Notes: generated from the letters alone by a model not told the origin. A stretch of DNA of 46,612 nt from an uncultured Clostridia bacterium (GCA_947589575.1 CANQBM010000011.1:1-46612), one strand, 5' to 3'; positions 27,101 through 34,340 are shown, numbered from the stretch's first letter. A program made the numbers and translations.

Positions 27101-27393
27101 TCGGGAGACGGAATGTTGACATCTCCGTTTTCATAAGCAGTACCGGAGATGCACCATTTACCTTCTTTAATATATTTTTTGATGATTTCAAATGCTCTCG
27201 GATAGAACTCTTCTATAAGCTCGTATCTTTTAGCGCCCTCAAAGTTAAATCTGTAGTGGGGATATTTTTCAATTAAATCAAAGTTTTTTGTAAGCGTATC
27301 GGGTATGTATTCCTCAATCGTTTTTGCGATGGTCCATCTCCAAACGGTGTCAAGATGGGCGGTTGCAACGACATAAGCTTTTTTCTTGTCCAT
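24118..27393 (-). CDS. GH38 alpha-mannosidase family glycosidase, cytosolic
   Basis: GH38 enzymes are zinc-dependent retaining alpha-mannosidases. This 1091-residue protein lacks a signal peptide, so it acts in the cytoplasm. Near the N-terminus ATAHLDTVWRW supplies zinc ligands His13 and Asp15; LPDCFGFSWALP holds the likely nucleophile Asp126; QHQFHDDITGT further on matches the fourth ligand region. Long beta-rich C-terminal domains follow, as usual for the family. The start follows the 72-residue gene by nine bases with AGGA overlapping that gene's stop. Glycerate kinase is the first gene of the operon, which raises mannosyl-glycerate-like substrates; E. coli MngB is a GH38 enzyme of that kind. 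Other alpha-mannosides remain possible. Confidence 0.88.
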   Translation of the reverse strand: MDKKKAYVVATAHLDTVWRWTIAKTIEEYIPDTLTKNFDLIEKYPHYRFNFEGAKRYELIEEFYPRAFEIIKKYIKEGKWCISGTAYENGDVNIPSPEAIFRNLLLGNNYFKEKFNTTSKDMFLPDCFGFSWALPSIINHAGLKGFTTQKLSWGSAYCIPFDLGIWKGPDGKESFACFNAKSYRYKFTGDIRADISIIDRIADNYSTGRLPWANHLYGTGDWGGAPSEESVKALEESIEKDNSDFEVISARSDQIFLDMDKLSNKEKEQLPVWNNELLMTSHGAGAYTSRAMSKRLNRACERIADCTEKACAFSTSIGAYTYPRYNLNQAWKRVIQHQFHDDITGTSVMDVYNTAWSDYYLSMSQFTTEYVGASKMIINELDTNWADEKSIILVVNNPTQYKVKRVVESQIRTTRNCTSISIFDKKGNEIPSQILSKKGKNLTVLLQVEIDPFGYKVYEVKKSDKNFTGEKKVNATNHSLENGKYKLIFNKNGDIAYLYDKKLGRQIIDAPIKMALLHDTGSLAYPSWEITKQDIDREPYCYANTPEFTVTENGPVRATIKVVREAEYSVITQLVSLCADSEYVEVKNIVDWKTRRTMLKATFPVAAHNEKASYDLGLGVIERGTNTDKLYEVPAQKWADISDKSGDFGVSIFSDSKYGWDKPDDHTLRLTCIHTPAGAFTKETRQDLQDIGRNVFSFAIYSHEKGFENGTQKYSEIYANPYLSITTDYRNKRSLDDSVSFCQISNDNVIIRAIKLAEDDDSFIIRVNEAVGREQRNVSLKMLGEIGSAQLVTALEEPIKDVKVTNGRLRFNMKPYEIKTFKIKYTESVPLIPSERYETIDLPYNAKGFTFDDNMRHIILQGSGFSLPRELINENYYMGGIRYKFQTDLQSKYDVLVCRGQEISLPVCTRVYFIAGSTSGKQDVCISCGKKKIPFTIKPIDTPVSTWDMAAFNQIAVINENESLGYEFTHVHHPEGNVAKKVQFYLYSIAISSREPTTITLPENNRVVILSMTAIKERSKGGLATKMYDTVTQKYDFYENIPPIDKVIDKAEFVTIRAGKIQDQIKSGKGKGFKRDNIITNIIRSYTKSEW

Positions 27394-27402
27394 ATGATTT
27401 TC

Positions 27403-27621
27403 CTATTTTTCAATAATTTCGTAAGTGAATTCGTATTTTTCCTGTAATGCCTTAACCTTGTCCTCGTTGTCCTCTATAAAGGTTTCGGTATAAATACTTT
27501 TGCCGTTGACAGAATAGTCCTTAACAATCTGGTTAAGCGCCTCCCATGCCTCAGCCTCCTGTGCATAACCGTCCTCAAACTTAATTAAAAATTCTCTGTG
27601 CTTTGGGATTATTACTTTCAT
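27403..27621 (-). CDS. Small acidic protein of unknown function (72 residues)
   Basis: I do not recognise this protein. It is 72 residues, acidic, with many Glu/Lys, no cysteines and no membrane segment. It appears to alternate beta (KVIIPKHREFLIKF) and helix (AQEAEAWEALNQIV, DKVKALQEKYEF), so it is probably a small folded domain. A strong GGAGAGA precedes the ATG, and it sits between glycerate kinase (56 bases upstream) and the GH38 gene (nine bases downstream), so it is surely translated as part of this operon. It could be an accessory to either enzyme. Confidence 0.75.
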   Translation of the reverse strand: MKVIIPKHREFLIKFEDGYAQEAEAWEALNQIVKDYSVNGKSIYTETFIEDNEDKVKALQEKYEFTYEIIEK

Positions 27622-27677
27622 TTTACTCTCTCCAAAATCATAATTTAATTACTATTTATTATATATTTAAAATATAT

Positions 27678-28736
27678 CTATTGCAATATATTTTTTGCTT
27701 TATCCGTTAAAACTTTAAATGGATTTTTTATAGCTTGCTCCTCTGTGGTGTTTTCGTCAACAAGGCTTATCATTTTGTCGCCGAATCTAACACCGTCTAT
27801 AATACCGCTGATTATTACACATTTTTTGTTATATTTACTGCAAAGACAGCTTATTTTATACGGCAGTTTCCCCATAAGCGTTTGCGAATCGGTTTTACCT
27901 TCACCTGTAATTACAAGGTCAGACGCTTTAATTTTATCTTCGAGATGATAAGCGTTTGACAGTATTTCAAATCCGCTTTTAATTTCTCCGCCGAAAACGG
28001 AATAAAGCGCGCCGCAAATACCTCCGGCAGCGCCGGCGCCTTTTATCTTGCTGACATTATTCGGGAAAAAAGTATTTAGTGTTTTAAGACCGTTGTCAAG
28101 TTTTTCAACTTCATTTTTATCGGCGCCCTTTTGCGGAGCAAAAACATACGCGGCTCCGTTTTTACCGAAATATGTATTGCTCACATCGCAGGCATATGTA
28201 AAGCTTATGTTCTTTACACAATTTGAAAAGTCTGCGCTGTGTATTTTTTCTAAATCTTTTCCGCGGGGAATATGAATAATTTTCCCGTTTATATTCTTGA
28301 ATTTTGCGCCGAGAGCTGTTAAAACTCCTGCTCCTCCGTCACAGCAGCCCGTTCCTCCCAAGCCGATGATAATATTGTTAAATCCCTTTGATACAGCGAA
28401 TTTTATCAATTCTCCCGTACCGTATGAGGTAGCGTTCATAACATCTTTTTTGTTTTGTATTCCGCTTGCTTGCGCACAGTCGATTACAGCCGTTTTGTCA
28501 TATGTAAATATGTGTGCCTTTATGTTTTTACCATATGTATCAATACAAGTGGTGTAAAGTATATTGCCATTACAAGCATTGCTCAAACATTCGGCAAAAC
28601 CTTCGCCCCCGTCAGAAAACGGGAGCATCGTTATTCCAGCGTCCGAGCTTTGGAGAATACCGTTTTTAATACACCTGCAGGCTTCGGCAGAAGATAACGT
28701 ACCTTTAAAACTGTCGGGAATAATTAATATTTTCAT
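27678..28736 (-). CDS. Glycerate kinase (GlxK/GarK type)
   Basis: This family phosphorylates D-glycerate, generally to 2-phosphoglycerate, feeding lower glycolysis. The 352-residue product has DSFKGTLSS (8-16), SDGGEGFAE (41-49), GLGGTGCCDGGAG, GAAGGICGAL and TGEGKTDSQT, the glycine-rich signatures of the type 1 family. GAGGTAAAT precedes the ATG and a good promoter lies upstream. It leads an operon with the 72-residue protein and the GH38 enzyme, so its substrate may come from glycoside cleavage. Confidence 0.93.
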   Translation of the reverse strand: MKILIIPDSFKGTLSSAEACRCIKNGILQSSDAGITMLPFSDGGEGFAECLSNACNGNILYTTCIDTYGKNIKAHIFTYDKTAVIDCAQASGIQNKKDVMNATSYGTGELIKFAVSKGFNNIIIGLGGTGCCDGGAGVLTALGAKFKNINGKIIHIPRGKDLEKIHSADFSNCVKNISFTYACDVSNTYFGKNGAAYVFAPQKGADKNEVEKLDNGLKTLNTFFPNNVSKIKGAGAAGGICGALYSVFGGEIKSGFEILSNAYHLEDKIKASDLVITGEGKTDSQTLMGKLPYKISCLCSKYNKKCVIISGIIDGVRFGDKMISLVDENTTEEQAIKNPFKVLTDKAKNILQ

Positions 28737-28765
28737 TTAATTTACCTCGTTTAATTTATGGTAAT

Positions 28766-28794
28766 ATTTTATCATAATTACATTTATATATCAA
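28766..28794 (-). promoter_or_regulatory. SigA-type promoter for the glycerate kinase operon
   Basis: On the minus strand, TTGATA (28794-28789) and TAAAAT (28771-28766) are 17 bases apart, in the 67-base gap after the exporter genes. Confidence 0.7.
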
Positions 28795-28803
28795 TTAACA
28801 CGA

Positions 28804-29232
28804 CTAAAGCTTTCTACGGTAAAATGATATTATTTTTATTATTGAAGAGCTTATGACCGCTCCGAGAGCGATACCTAAGCCGGCGTATAATGTTGACTTT
28901 ATATAACGAATAAACAGATTTGAATTGGATTGTATAGCATAAAACATTGCGTAGTATATTGAACTTCCCGGAAGGAGAGGAATAGTTGACGGCATAAGCA
29001 CAACTGTGGTTGGAATTTTAAATGTTCTTGCCATGAGCTCACAGTAAAATGACAGGCATACCATTGAAATTAAGCACCCGGCAAAATCTCCGTAAAAGCC
29101 GGTAATTGTTCTTTCAACGGCAGAGGAAATTGTGCTTCCGACGGCAACAATTATCAGATTGTTTTTTGGTACTCTCATTATTATTGAAAATGCGATTGTG
29201 CCGAGTACACAGCTGATTATTTCTATAACCAT
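28804..29232 (-). CDS. ThrE-type threonine/serine exporter, small subunit (YjjB-like)
   Basis: The 142-residue membrane protein has about four to five helices and matches the C-terminal half of ThrE-type threonine/serine exporters, split here into a separate gene. Features include TFKIPTTVVLMPSTIPLLPGS, where the conserved PGS motif sits, and SSAVERTITGFYGDF in the preceding loop. It overlaps the larger subunit gene by ten bases, so the two are cotranslated and probably form one transporter. Substrate is inferred from family only. Confidence 0.83.
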   Translation of the reverse strand: MVIEIISCVLGTIAFSIIMRVPKNNLIIVAVGSTISSAVERTITGFYGDFAGCLISMVCLSFYCELMARTFKIPTTVVLMPSTIPLLPGSSIYYAMFYAIQSNSNLFIRYIKSTLYAGLGIALGAVISSSIIKIISFYRRKL

Positions 29233-29939
29233 ACTTTTGTAAAAATAAGAATTGCTCCTGCAACACCGAGCGCAATCCCAAGTGCAGATATTATTGAATT
29301 AAACAGTCCGAACAGACCGGCTACCAAATCGCCGTTCATCATATCTCTCATAGCGTTTACAATCGTCAGACCGGGAACAAGGAGCATAATCGTTCCTATG
29401 ATAATTTTATCGGGTCGGACATCTGCTCCGAGTACAAACGGAAGATACGCCAAAGTTCCCGCGATAAATGCGTCAATCAGGTTTGATGAAAATAACGGGA
29501 AGCTGATTTTTTTGTGAGGGGAATAGGTGATAATCAGCCCTGTAATGGCGGAAAAAACTGCATCAATAACAGTACCTTTAAAGAATATACAAAACGCGGA
29601 TGTCGCCGCGCAGACGCAAAATGCCTCAAGACTTTTGGAATAAAGCTTTTTTCTTGTAATATTTATTTCTTCATTTTTCTCATAGCAAAGCCTGCGTGAA
29701 AGCTCATTTAACCGCGCGAGTTCAGACATATCAGGTTCCTCAGCATCAATTTTTCTAATCTGAATATTATTACCACTTTGCGCAATAATAAGCGATGGTA
29801 TTGCAAATACATTGCAACTGTTTCCGTAAGCTTTGTTGATTCGTATTATCGTGTCCTCGGCTCTATGAACCTCGCCGCCGCATTTGATTATCGATTCGCC
29901 TATATCCAAGGAAAGAGAAAATATTTCATCGCTTTTCAT
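29223..29939 (-). CDS. ThrE-type threonine/serine exporter, large subunit (YjjP-like)
   Basis: The 238-residue protein starts with a soluble domain containing ESIIKCGGEVHRAEDTI, typical of the family, then about five membrane helices including LVPGLTIVNAMRDMMNGD. I set the start at ATG 29939 because GGTGA lies five bases ahead; a TTG-started frame reaching 29996 has no ribosome binding site. With the overlapping small subunit it should export threonine or serine. Glycerate kinase follows on the same strand, with its own promoter between. Confidence 0.85.
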   Translation of the reverse strand: MKSDEIFSLSLDIGESIIKCGGEVHRAEDTIIRINKAYGNSCNVFAIPSLIIAQSGNNIQIRKIDAEEPDMSELARLNELSRRLCYEKNEEINITRKKLYSKSLEAFCVCAATSAFCIFFKGTVIDAVFSAITGLIITYSPHKKISFPLFSSNLIDAFIAGTLAYLPFVLGADVRPDKIIIGTIMLLVPGLTIVNAMRDMMNGDLVAGLFGLFNSIISALGIALGVAGAILIFTKVWL

Positions 29940-30021
29940 CAAATCACCAAAATATTTGTTTATTTTAGTTTTTTGCATTTTAAGCTTATTATGCAAATAT
30001 CAAATAAAAGTAAATTACCTA

Positions 30022-30049
30022 TTGACAATAAAATTTATTCTGCTATAAT
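30022..30049 (+). promoter_or_regulatory. Promoter of the initiator tRNA
   Basis: TTGACA (30022-30027), 16-base spacer, TATAAT (30044-30049), 19 bases ahead of the mature tRNA 5' end. Confidence 0.85.
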
Positions 30050-30068
30050 AGTAACACCAAGTAAATAA

Positions 30069-30144
<76 letters not shown>

Positions 30145-30146
30145 CA

Positions 30147-30190
30147 CAAAAAAGAACGGCTCAAACATTATGTTTGAGCCGTTCTTTTTA
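30147..30190 (+). terminator. Terminator of the tRNA gene
   Basis: A near-perfect stem, with AAGAACGGCTCAAACA on the left and its complement on the right, around TTA, flanked by A and T runs. It could also serve the convergent HTH gene that ends at 30204. Confidence 0.9.
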
Positions 30191-30203
30191 TAAATTTTAG
30201 GTA

Positions 30204-30515
30204 TTAATCAGAAATACCAAGCAAACGGTCAATAGCTTTTTGCATGTCCGGTTGATTCCTGTACGCGTTTATTAACTCCTGTTCGTGAGATGATAAAAAA
30301 ATATTAGTGTTAAGCTGTTTGCTGTCGTCAACAAGAATATCTAACGGAATACCTAATCTTGATGAAAATTTAACAGCTATAGATAATTTAGGACTTCTTA
30401 AATCATTTTCATACCTGCTTATGACTTGTTTTGTTGTATTTAACTTTTTGGCTAAATCATCTTGTGACATTTTGTTGATTAGTCTGTATTCTTTTAATTT
30501 ACTGCCAAATGACAT
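30204..30515 (-). CDS. XRE-family transcriptional regulator
   Basis: The 103-residue protein has a Cro/C1 helix-turn-helix at about 17-36 (MSQDDLAKKLNTTKQVISRYE), an intact family core, and a short helical tail (SSHEQELINAYRN). It probably binds DNA as a dimer. ATG 30515 follows GAGGTG at six bases; the in-frame GTG at 30524 falls inside that site. It diverges from a second, smaller HTH gene across a 151-base gap with opposing promoters, so either may regulate the region; the target is unknown. Confidence 0.88.
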   Translation of the reverse strand: MSFGSKLKEYRLINKMSQDDLAKKLNTTKQVISRYENDLRSPKLSIAVKFSSRLGIPLDILVDDSKQLNTNIFLSSHEQELINAYRNQPDMQKAIDRLLGISD

Positions 30516-30535
30516 TATTAACACCTCATATTAAC

Positions 30536-30564
30536 AATATAACATAGGTTGTCGCTAAAATCAA
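30536..30564 (-). promoter_or_regulatory. Promoter of the XRE regulator
   Basis: On the minus strand, TTGATT (30564-30559) and TATATT (30541-30536), 17-base spacer. Confidence 0.6.
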
Positions 30565-30595
30565 GAAAATCGGCCATAATGATGTCACCAAAGTG

Positions 30596-30623
30596 TTGAC
30601 AAATATTTAAAAAATGATATTAT
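30596..30623 (+). promoter_or_regulatory. Promoter of the small HTH gene and acyltransferase
   Basis: Perfect TTGACA (30596-30601), 16-base spacer, TATTAT (30618-30623), back to back with the XRE promoter. Confidence 0.65.
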
Positions 30624-30666
30624 TATATGGGAAAAGTCACCGAACAGGCAACAAGGAGGATGTGAA

Positions 30667-30861
30667 ATGGAGCAGGATTTTAAAGATATTATTATTAAAA
30701 AATTTGGCAGTCAGGCAAATTTTGCAAAGACATTAAATTGGAGTCGTCAAAAACTTAACAAAATCATTTTAAAACAAAGAGAGGCTAAGGTATCCGAAAT
30801 CAATTTGATGGCAAAAGAGCTTAATATTTCTGTTTCTGCCGTTATTGATTTTTTATCTTAA
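30667..30861 (+). CDS. Minimal helix-turn-helix protein (64 residues)
   Basis: The whole protein is little more than one Cro/C1-type helix-turn-helix: FGSQANFAKTLNWSRQKLNK covers the two DNA-binding helices, followed by AKELNISVSAVIDFL, the usual closing helix. AAGGAGGATGTGA gives a strong ribosome binding site. It lies divergently from the XRE gene and 47 bases ahead of an acyltransferase gene that it may regulate. Such small proteins are common as phage or accessory-element Cro-like regulators; no phage genes are present here. Confidence 0.8.
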   Translation: MEQDFKDIIIKKFGSQANFAKTLNWSRQKLNKIILKQREAKVSEINLMAKELNISVSAVIDFLS

Positions 30862-30863
30862 TA

Positions 30864-30880
30864 GTTGCCAAACGGGCAAC
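30864..30880 (+). repeat. Small inverted repeat GTTGCC/GGCAAC
   Basis: GTTGCC and GGCAAC flank five bases between the small HTH gene and the acyltransferase. The half-site GGCAAC also occurs at 30648-30653, ahead of the HTH gene, so it may be an operator of the small HTH protein. Confidence 0.4.
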
Positions 30881-30908
30881 ATATTATATTAAGGATGTGT
30901 TTTAATTT

Positions 30909-31910
30909 ATGACTGAAAATATTAAATTTGTTGATATTAACATTTCAAATTGCATAAAAGGCATTGCCGCAATATTTATAATGCTTGGGCACTATGTTAT
31001 GGATTACCCGTGGTATATTACCATGTTTTTTTCAGGTCATCTGTGGGTTGCCGTTTTTTTCTTTTTTTCCGGATACGGCTTAAAATACAGTTATCAAAAT
31101 AAACATAATTATTTAAATAATTTTATATTGAAAAAAGCAAAACAAATATATTTGCCTTTTTTTATTGCAGAATCCGTATATGCTGTTTCATTAGCTTTAA
31201 TATCAAAAAGTATTTCAATTTCAAATATATATAATTTGTTATTGTCATGCCTGGGATTACGTTTGAGCAACGGTTCATTATGGTATGTAGTAGAAATTCT
31301 TGTGATTTATTTTGTATTTTATTTGAGCAAAAAACTTTTAAAAAACAGATTATTAAGCGAGGGTATTTGGATTCCGTTATATTTGGCATTTTTATTATTT
31401 GCGGTTTTAAATGATATTGATACGTGTTGGTATATCTCTACATTGACATTTTTGATAGGATATTATTATGATTTGTTATACAAATTCTTATATCGTTTTA
31501 CAAAAGATACTGTTTTAAAAGCATTAACAGTATTGCTGTTTACTGTTATTTACTCGTTGACAAAATACTATTCTTATACACATAGCAGTATAGGTTCAAT
31601 TCCATATACTTATGTTGTAACATTTTTAAATTTAATATCAGCACCTCTTTTTATATCATTCTGCATTGTTATATGCAGTTTTATTAAAGATAGTTTTAAA
31701 ATCGGTATTTTGTTAAAAATATTAGGGAATATTTCATATGAAATATATTTATGGCATATGTGTGTATTTATGTTGGTAAATTTAATTGAAATTAATTCAA
31801 TATTCCGGATAATAATATCATTTTTGCTGACACTTGTGTTGTCTTGTATTTTAAAGCTAAAAAATATTAAAAGCATTTATAAATCTTCTAAAAAAACAGT
31901 ACGACTGTAA
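30909..31910 (+). CDS. Acyltransferase family 3 membrane protein
   Basis: The 333-residue protein has about ten membrane helices and the family-3 acyltransferase pattern: GIAAIFIMLGHY near the N-terminus with its histidine, FFFSGYGLKYSY in helix 2-3, and SLWYVVEIL. Such enzymes O-acetylate or otherwise acylate surface sugars or lipids. The gene is much more AT-rich than the housekeeping genes, which suggests transfer. AAGGATG is the ribosome binding site. It follows the small HTH gene and ends at its own terminator. The acceptor is unknown. Confidence 0.85.
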   Translation: MTENIKFVDINISNCIKGIAAIFIMLGHYVMDYPWYITMFFSGHLWVAVFFFFSGYGLKYSYQNKHNYLNNFILKKAKQIYLPFFIAESVYAVSLALISKSISISNIYNLLLSCLGLRLSNGSLWYVVEILVIYFVFYLSKKLLKNRLLSEGIWIPLYLAFLLFAVLNDIDTCWYISTLTFLIGYYYDLLYKFLYRFTKDTVLKALTVLLFTVIYSLTKYYSYTHSSIGSIPYTYVVTFLNLISAPLFISFCIVICSFIKDSFKIGILLKILGNISYEIYLWHMCVFMLVNLIEINSIFRIIISFLLTLVLSCILKLKNIKSIYKSSKKTVRL

Positions 31911-31951
31911 AAAATATTCAATAATCTATTTAATTCTATATAATAATCAAG

Positions 31952-31980
31952 AAAGCAAGTCGTTTTAGACTTGCTTTTTT
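31952..31980 (+). terminator. Terminator after the acyltransferase
   Basis: Arms AAAGCAAGTC and GACTTGCTTT around GTTTTA, followed by TTT. Confidence 0.88.
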
Positions 31981-32100
31981 ATCTGACTTTTTGTGCGGAC
32001 TTTTAGTGAAAGTATTTATTCTTTGAATTATAGTGATATAATATTAATGCACAACAAAAAGTTATATAACAATCTTGTTTTATTTTGAGGTGAAATATGA

Positions 32101-32322
32101 ATCATTGCGAATCCGCATTTGCATTTTCATTTAAGACCGAGATACGCAAAGAAAGTTAAAATAGGTGATAAAGTATTTACGGATAAAGAATTTTCACATC
32201 ATTATAATAACAAAGCTGATATACAGATAGGTGAAAAAGGAATTGAAATAATATATAAAAGATTAAAAAATCATATTGACTGTTACAATTTAAAGGAGAA
32301 CGATTATGGACATCACATTTAA
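32101..32322 (+). pseudogene. HIT-family hydrolase remnant, C-terminal half only
   Basis: From 32101 the frame reads IIANPHLHFHLRPRY, containing the His-x-His-x-His signature of HIT nucleotide hydrolases, then about 60 residues (VFTDKEFSHHYNN) that look like the C-terminal end of a HIT-domain protein. The N-terminal half is missing, and a stop at 32098 blocks the frame. GAGGTGA and an ATG at 32097 sit just ahead but one base out of frame; removing one A after that ATG would give a 74-residue open frame. A TTG at 32119 could start a shorter peptide. I read this as a decayed gene; it overlaps the Nudix gene start by 17 bases. Confidence 0.6.
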
Positions 32323-32785
32323 AACCGAAGAAGGAATCTTTAATTACAGGGTTTGTGCAATTATAGTCAATGACGGAAAGATACTCGCAATGAAGGACGA
32401 GCGTTCTCCTTATTACTATCTTCCGGGCGGAAGGGTACATATGAATGAAACAGCGGAGAATGCTGTAATAAGGGAGTTAAAGGAGGAACTTGATATTGAG
32501 GCTGAAATCATAAGACCTCTATGGCTCTCTCAAAGCTATTTTGATGAGGATGTAACAAAGCAGAAATTTCACGAGTTGTGCCTGTATTTTTTGGTTGATA
32601 TAAGTAAAACCGGTCTTTTACAAAAGGGTGACGGATTTACATTAACAGAAAGACATCATACTCATAATTTCAAGTGGATTAAGTTTGAGTGTTTGGAGAA
32701 TGAGTATATTTATCCACTGTTCATTAAAAAGGATATTTTTAATTTGCCTGAAAATCTTACTCTGAATACTGAAACAGAAAAATAA
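32306..32785 (+). CDS. Nudix hydrolase
   Basis: The 159-residue protein carries the Nudix box at 42-64: Gly42, Glu48, Arg56-Glu57, Glu60-Glu61, with Asp63 where glycine is usual. The metal-binding residues are intact. It should hydrolyse a nucleoside diphosphate derivative, and the exact substrate is not predictable. AAGGAG precedes the ATG, which lies inside the end of the HIT remnant; two nucleotide-hydrolase genes side by side may once have formed an operon. A shared terminator follows. Confidence 0.9.
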   Translation: MDITFKTEEGIFNYRVCAIIVNDGKILAMKDERSPYYYLPGGRVHMNETAENAVIRELKEELDIEAEIIRPLWLSQSYFDEDVTKQKFHELCLYFLVDISKTGLLQKGDGFTLTERHHTHNFKWIKFECLENEYIYPLFIKKDIFNLPENLTLNTETEK

Positions 32786-32815
32786 AATTCCGCACGGTTA
32801 GTGCGGAATTTTATT
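32781..32815. terminator. Bidirectional terminator between Nudix and symporter genes
   Basis: Perfect 15-bp arms (32781-32795 and 32801-32815) around GGTTA, A-rich on the left and T-rich on the right, between convergent genes. Confidence 0.88.
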
Positions 32816-32828
32816 TTGAAAAGTTTTG

Positions 32829-34220
32829 TTAAAATATTCCGACAGCCTGCATAAGTAAAGCAAAAATAAGAACAGGAACAGCAAATTTTATCATAACAAT
32901 ATATATTGATTTGCGGGCAAATTTTTCACCGTTTTTTGTAACCTCGTCAATTATATATTTAGGCTTAGCTATCCAGCCGATAAGTATGCTGGTTAGGAAC
33001 GCGACAAGAGGCATCATAATATTATTGCTCAAATAATCAAATACATCGAGTATCTGACCGATCGAGCCGTTAGGCAGTTTAACTTCAAAGTAAAGTAAAT
33101 TATATCCCAAGCAAACGATTATACCGAAAACAAGCGTATATATAAGAACAAGAATTGTGCTTTTCTTTCTCGTAAAATTGAATCTGTCCATAATGCTTGA
33201 AACGATAGCCTCCATAACGGATACCGATGAGGTAATGGCGGCGAATATGACCATAAGGAAAAACAAAATTCCTATGATAGTACCGATTTTTCCCATGTCA
33301 GCAAATACCTTTGGGAGAGAGATAAACATAAGACCGGGACCTGCCGACATACCGTCTTTTCCCATAAAAACAAATACTGCGGGAACAATCATAAGTCCTG
33401 CTAAAAGAGCGACGATCGTGTCAAAAATTTCAATTTGATTAATGGATTTCATTAAATCTGTTTTATCATTTACATATGAACCGTAAGCAACCATAATACC
33501 CATTGATACGCTTATGGAAAAGAAAAGCTGACCCATAGCGTCCATAAATGTAACTAAAAAATCTTTAAATGTCATTCCGGTAAAATCAGGCGTAAGGTAA
33601 ATTTTTAATCCGTCAATTCCAGTTCTTAACGTACCGTTTGAGTCGGTATGGCTGAGGGTCAACGAGTAAACCGATATGCCTATAACAAGAACCAGGAGCA
33701 CGGGCATAAGAACTTTGCTGAGATTTTCAATCCCCTTGTTTACACCGCTGAATACAATAAATGACGTGAATGCCAGAAAAACAATCATACAAATTACCGG
33801 CTGCCATTGTTGTGTAATATAACCGGTAAAGTATCCGTCCGCCGCCGCGTCGATACCTTTACCGCTTATAAACGTAAAAAAGTATTTTAACACCCATCCG
33901 CCGATTGTGCAGTAATAGGGAAGAATGATTACGGGTATAAGAGTGGCAAGAGTACCGATCCCGCCGAATTTTTTGTTTATTTTTTTATAGGCGGTTAAGG
34001 GGCTTTGTTTCGTTTTTCGACCGATAGCGACTTCTGTGGTTAAAAGCGCAAATCCGAATGTGAGCGCAAGGATTATGTAACAGAGAATGAACACTCCGCC
34101 GTTATCCTTTGCTGCCAAATATGGAAATCTCCATATATTTCCAAGACCTACCGCGCTTCCCGCAGCGGCAAGAACAAAACCGATTGAGCCCGTAAAACTG
34201 CTTCTTTTTTTATTTTCCAT
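32829..34220 (-). CDS. Sodium-dependent transporter, NSS/SNF family
   Basis: The 463-residue protein belongs to the neurotransmitter:sodium symporter family; bacterial members import amino acids with Na+. The first helix has the ion/substrate motif GSAVGLGNIWRFPY (21-34), and TTEVAIGRKTKQSPL follows helix 2. About 11 membrane helices are present, as in the shorter bacterial members. It is monocistronic with a likely promoter upstream. The substrate (possibly aromatic or branched amino acids, Ala or Leu) cannot be told. Confidence 0.92.
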   Translation of the reverse strand: MENKKRSSFTGSIGFVLAAAGSAVGLGNIWRFPYLAAKDNGGVFILCYIILALTFGFALLTTEVAIGRKTKQSPLTAYKKINKKFGGIGTLATLIPVIILPYYCTIGGWVLKYFFTFISGKGIDAAADGYFTGYITQQWQPVICMIVFLAFTSFIVFSGVNKGIENLSKVLMPVLLVLVIGISVYSLTLSHTDSNGTLRTGIDGLKIYLTPDFTGMTFKDFLVTFMDAMGQLFFSISVSMGIMVAYGSYVNDKTDLMKSINQIEIFDTIVALLAGLMIVPAVFVFMGKDGMSAGPGLMFISLPKVFADMGKIGTIIGILFFLMVIFAAITSSVSVMEAIVSSIMDRFNFTRKKSTILVLIYTLVFGIIVCLGYNLLYFEVKLPNGSIGQILDVFDYLSNNIMMPLVAFLTSILIGWIAKPKYIIDEVTKNGEKFARKSIYIVMIKFAVPVLIFALLMQAVGIF

Positions 34221-34241
34221 AAATATTCTCCCGAAAGTGTA

Positions 34242-34270
34242 TATAATCCAATAATATTAGTTTTTGTCAA
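34242..34270 (-). promoter_or_regulatory. Candidate promoter of the NSS symporter
   Basis: On the minus strand, TTGACA (34270-34265), 17-base spacer, ATTATA (34247-34242). The -35 element is perfect, the -10 weak. Confidence 0.5.
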
Positions 34271-34340
34271 AAATTTCAAGTCGTTACAATATCACGTTAA
34301 TTTGCTAAATTTTGAGGTAAAAAATATTATTATTTTTTTG

